Part shown: positions 58,643-64,000 of the stretch, piece by piece
How positions within the stretch are numbered: the stretch's first letter is position 1
Layout: each line of letters starts with the position of its first letter
NCBI GenBank assembly: GCA_023101725.1
Contig: JALJCO010010235.1
Location: 124,001-188,000 of the forward strand
Direction of reading: 5' to 3'
DNA: 64,000 nt
From: Atherinomorus stipes
Taxonomy: Eukaryota > Chordata > Actinopteri > Atheriniformes > Atherinidae
Translations under genes and position numbers: made by a program
The notes under the pieces: model-generated
Database searches by the model: none
Seen by the model: only the letters and a program-made list of their open reading frames with translations
What the model was told of the DNA's origin: nothing

Positions 58643-60200
58643 ACTAGAATAGCTGTTATGCGTTTCTTTTCTTAGAATGAGTCATTTATATCTACTTGTT
58701 GCGGGTGCACGTACATGGAGGCTGTCATATTTGTTCCACCATTTTTACTACGGTTTCACTGAGTGGACAAAACAATGTGAGTGAAGTAACAACCCCCTGA
58801 ACTTTAAAACTGCTGTACCAGCTTTGTTTAATGGGAGTTAGAGACTGTTTGGGATCAGTTATGCCTTAAAAAACATTAAAAGTAGTTACTCATAGTCCAG
58901 TCATAGCTACACCTGAGACCCACTGGATCCACTCACAGATGAAAACATCTTTATGTCTAGGGGACTTTTGGCCACTAACAGCCACCGTACATTCACGACA
59001 GTGCTTGGAATATGAAGTCATTTAAAGAAAACAATTTCTCTTTCAAATACGCATCTTTACCAGTAGATGTCAGTAATTCTTACATACTGTACCTTTAAGC
59101 GCAGCTCAACATTTTCAATCTGCTGCAAAGGCTTCGGCCAACTAAATCGTCACACTGATCAGGTGTTTGATTTGATGACCAATTGCTGCAACAATTCCAA
59201 ACATCAGACATGCGTACCCTAATGCATTAAAGCATTGTTTCCTCCTAAGTGACAAAGCCAAATGTAACTCGATGCTCACAACCAGTCGTGTGTCGTCAGC
59301 TGTCCTGCTGATCATTCTGCCCACTGAGCAGGCTGGGAGTCAGTAGTCAGATGTTTACTTTATCAAGTGGAATTATATCACACTTAATTCACCTGTTTCA
59401 CAGTCATTATGCAAAGACTCTCCCACTGTAACCAAAGCAATCAGAGGTAGAGAGGGGCTGACTAGCAGATAAACTCGTTAAGGTTTGTTAAATACCTTGC
59501 CATATTTGTTGTGTGGTTGCTTTTTAATAAAAAAAAAGAGGAGCTGGAAGGATCTGAAAAATATCTGAAAGTCACCAAATTTAGTTGCAACAGAATGACC
59601 CAATGAGCGATCCTCCCTTGGAAGGGTGTGTTAGGATCTGGTGTGTGTGCATTAAGGGAAGGGTGGGGAGCTGAATTATTGTGTGAGGAAGCCTGAATAC
59701 ATCTGTTATAAAAGTGCAACAAATAGCCCACTATTTATCGCAAACTGAAACTGCTGGCATGCCCAGAAAAGTTTCAGTCACAGACAGCCGTTAGCGTTGG
59801 CGGCTAAATTACTTACAGCGACCTTAGAGACAGGTGTGATTAGACTCACTCGTGTTCTTGTGAATCTCCTGAGAATTCAACCTCTTTCTAAGATAAACCA
59901 TTCATTTAAAAAAATATTTTTTTGCAAAGTTCAAGACATATAGAAACACATATCCATCACTGTGTATGGCAAAAAAACCTTCAAAATGTCAAAATTAAAT
60001 ACTGATTCTGAGATATTTATGTTTCAGTGTAGACAAAGTAACACCTTTTTACGTAAAACTGACAAGTACCATAGTACACTAAAGGGTTAAATGATGTTTA
60101 GATGACCACTGCTATTAAATAAATCCAATATCAATATTCAGTTTTAAAGCTTATATCACCTGACATCGATATCAGGCTGATATCATCATGCGTCACGAAT
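58643..60200. other. Unclassified spacer
   Basis: No exon, bounded element or conserved motif recognised. Confidence 0.35.
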
Positions 60201-60329
60201 GGGCTATATGCACAACTCCAGTACTTCCTGAACTTAGCAGGGCTCCTCTGTTTCCCGTCTTTCATCATTGGACAGTCTGATTAATCCAGGTGTGTCTGGC
60301 CATTGTTGTCGTGGTAACTGGGATCAGGC

Positions 60330-62042
60330 TAGGCATGAAACGATATGACAATTTCATGTCACAGTTATTGTGACCAAAATGATCACGGTTACCGTTTCTA
60401 ACATGGTATTGGTGAAACCTACTAAAAATGTTCAATAAGTACTTATACACACACCAAAATCATTTCACCAAGTTTTAATAAAAAAAAATTTTTTAATTAA
60501 CAAGCACAATGGACTGTCTGTTGGCAGAAAGTAAAGTACGGTAATAACACGAAAACATCAAATATGTGAATGTTCATTAAAGATGCATCTTATGGCAATA
60601 ACAGGATTCTGCACTTTGTGCAAATTGTAGATAAGAACCAAGAAGACTTCTATTCACATTCAGTGCTCAAGACTTGATCTAGTCTTACAGACTTCAGAAG
60701 AACTGGAACAGAAAGGACACTTTCACTGTTTCATGTACCTTAGTAGAAATCACATGTTCATGTAGGGCTGGACGATAATGGCCAAAAATAAATATCACGA
60801 TATATTGAGAAGTTCACTTCAGTAACGATAAATGGATGATAAACCAGCCGAAACAGACAAAAACTACTTTTATTTTCATTTTATGAACACAGATATTCTG
60901 CCTTAACTGGAACTTCACATAACTTCTTGTTTGACAGATACAGTAGATTAACAGGTTCCTCAATAAACACCCAGTAGATGTTTTGAACATATGAGAAGTA
61001 CTGTGAAACTGAAAAACAAACCTACAAATATACAAATTAATGAATGAATTATTAATTATTAAATTGATTAATGAGTTAAATTCTTATTTACATATGAGCA
61101 AATATTACTTTGTGTTAATGAAAATCAGTGCTGAGTCTCCCATTAAATGCACACAAACTTAACATTAAAAAACCCATAGACAGGCTAATGCAATTAGCAT
61201 CACTACTGTTGTCAAAACGTTTAACACAAACAACGTTCCTTCCAACGTTTATCACTTTACACTGACATCAAATAAACATCACTGATCATTTACAGACATA
61301 TATGCTACAGAAAACATGCAAAAGATGATGAAAAACACAAAGCTCCAGTGCAGGAATGTCACGTTACAAGAAGCTACGGCAAGTTTGAGAGAACAAAAAT
61401 GTCCCATGCGGCAATTCCACTTCCGGCTTTCTTAAAGGGGCAGCAGCACCTAACATACCAACATGGGAAAAAATGACGTCGGTTATCGCTGTAAATGACG
61501 GTGTCGGTGAATTTTCGGTTTATCGCCCAGCCCTATGTTCATGTCAAAGCAACACCACCATATTAAATAAGGTAATGTGGCAGAAACATTAAAATAACAC
61601 CATATATAAATAAATGAAAATCAATTTTTTCTTCCCAGCATCCTTAAAAAAATCCAAAATACATCCAAACTTCAGACTTTGTCCTTTTAGGGTGCATTCA
61701 GAAAGCATAACACGCGAGTCCAATTAGGGACTCGATTTGGCAGGGGGCGGGGGTGGTCTTCCGAACCGAGATCGCGTTCACATTGCACCATAGGCAAACG
61801 AGCCAAACCTTTTGAATAATGTTACCAATCTCTCCAGAGGTGGCGCTGCATTCAGATTCACCGTAGACGAGGACAAGACGTATAACGAACAGGAAGGTTC
61901 TCACAACTTCCATTTCCTCCACAAATTATTGCGATAAGTGCGATAATCACGGTTTTATGATTATTAAAATCTGAAACGGTAATACTAATCAACTTGGAAT
62001 TATATCACGATTTATCTTTTAGTGGTTATTGTTACATCCTTA
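60330..62042. mobile_element. hAT-type element inside the foldback MITE, exact 8-bp TSD
   Basis: GATCAGGC at 60322-60329 and 62043-62050. Left end TAGGCATGAAACGATATG, right end GGTTATTGTTACATCCTTA. About 1.7 kb including a nested hAT MITE. No transposase frame recognised. Confidence 0.8.
60763..61535. mobile_element. hAT MITE (TAGGGCTGGACGATAAT), exact 8-bp TSD
   Basis: TGTTCATG at 60755-60762 and 61536-61543. Right end TATCGCCCAGCCCTA. 773 bases. Confidence 0.88.
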
Positions 62043-62534
62043 GATCAGGCACACCTGCATGAATCAGTTTGTCCAATAATGGAAGACAGGAAACAGAGGA
62101 GCACTATTAAGTTCAGGAAGTAGTGGAGTTGTGCATATAGCACTGGAACCCAAAGTGACAGTGCTGATATCTGAGGAGACCATCCCACTGCGCTCATCCC
62201 CTCCTTTTCCTCTGGAAGATAAGAAGCCATAACGAGACAATCATCAAAAGGTCCGACTTCAGAGCAGAGCGTCGACAGAGCTCCAAACCTCTTTTAAGGA
62301 AAGCACTGAAAAACTTGTCACACTTACTTAAATGCTCATCATTGGACCTTTATCTTTCTGCAAACCCGACAAAAAGGTCTCGCTGGCTGAACGATGTCAA
62401 GGGCAAATATAAATGTTTACATCTATGGCCTTTTAAAGTCTTCTAACCCAACCCGAGTCGGCCTTGGCTGAGACGGCATTGTTTAGGAAAGTAAATCCAC
62501 GTTTTTCCATGGGAAGACTTGTTTCACCACAACA

Positions 62535-64000
<1,466 letters not shown>

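Larger units (their letters stand above)
60201..62142. mobile_element. Foldback MITE (family of 11838-12048), split by insertion
   Basis: Left arm GGCTATATGCACAACTCC ... TAATCCAGGTGTGTCTGG; right arm CAGGCACACCTG ... GGAGTTGTGCATATAGC. The arms, which should be about ten bases apart, are separated by 1.7 kb of inserted DNA. Confidence 0.75.

Overview
This is a stretch of ray-finned (teleost) fish chromosome: intron-rich genes with GT-AG splice sites, and spacers packed with Tc1/mariner, hAT and other DNA-transposon relics plus one L2/CR1-type LINE fragment. The gene pair gnrh2-ptpra is in the same tandem order and orientation as GNRH2 and PTPRA in mammals, so this is a conserved vertebrate synteny block. 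No bacterial-type operons, CRISPR arrays, tRNA or rRNA genes were seen.

Gene layout (all three genes on the minus strand, read right to left). (1) ptpra, receptor protein tyrosine phosphatase alpha, 41.2 to 17.7 kb: 20 coding exons were resolved to the base, and they join in frame to an 828-residue protein with signal peptide, Pro/Thr-rich ectodomain, one membrane helix and two phosphatase domains. (2) gnrh2, the preprohormone of gonadotropin-releasing hormone II, 7.1 to 6.6 kb: three coding exons giving 83 residues, with a probable non-coding first exon near 7.85 kb. (3) A ZMAT/ZNF346-like protein with four U1-type zinc fingers, 5.4 to 0.9 kb: six coding exons resolved; the last coding piece was not identified.

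From about 41.3 kb to the right edge no protein-coding host exon could be supported. The region holds mobile-element relics, low-complexity tracts and a few unique GC-richer patches that could be upstream non-coding exons or promoters of ptpra, or of a gene outside the window.

Mobile elements form the second storyline. Many can be bounded exactly by target-site duplications: at least eleven hAT-type copies carry exact or near-exact 8-bp duplications, a GC-rich family inserts at TAA/TTAA-like sites, and three Tc1-like transposons and a dispersed Tc1-type MITE family are present. They are deeply nested. The best case, at 37.1-40.0 kb, records five insertion events in one locus. No undescribed biological system could be demonstrated. 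The most notable items are the intron map of the duplicated ptpra phosphatase domains, the resolved nesting history, a composite palindromic MITE that amplifies as a unit, and a probable GC-AG intron in the zinc-finger gene.
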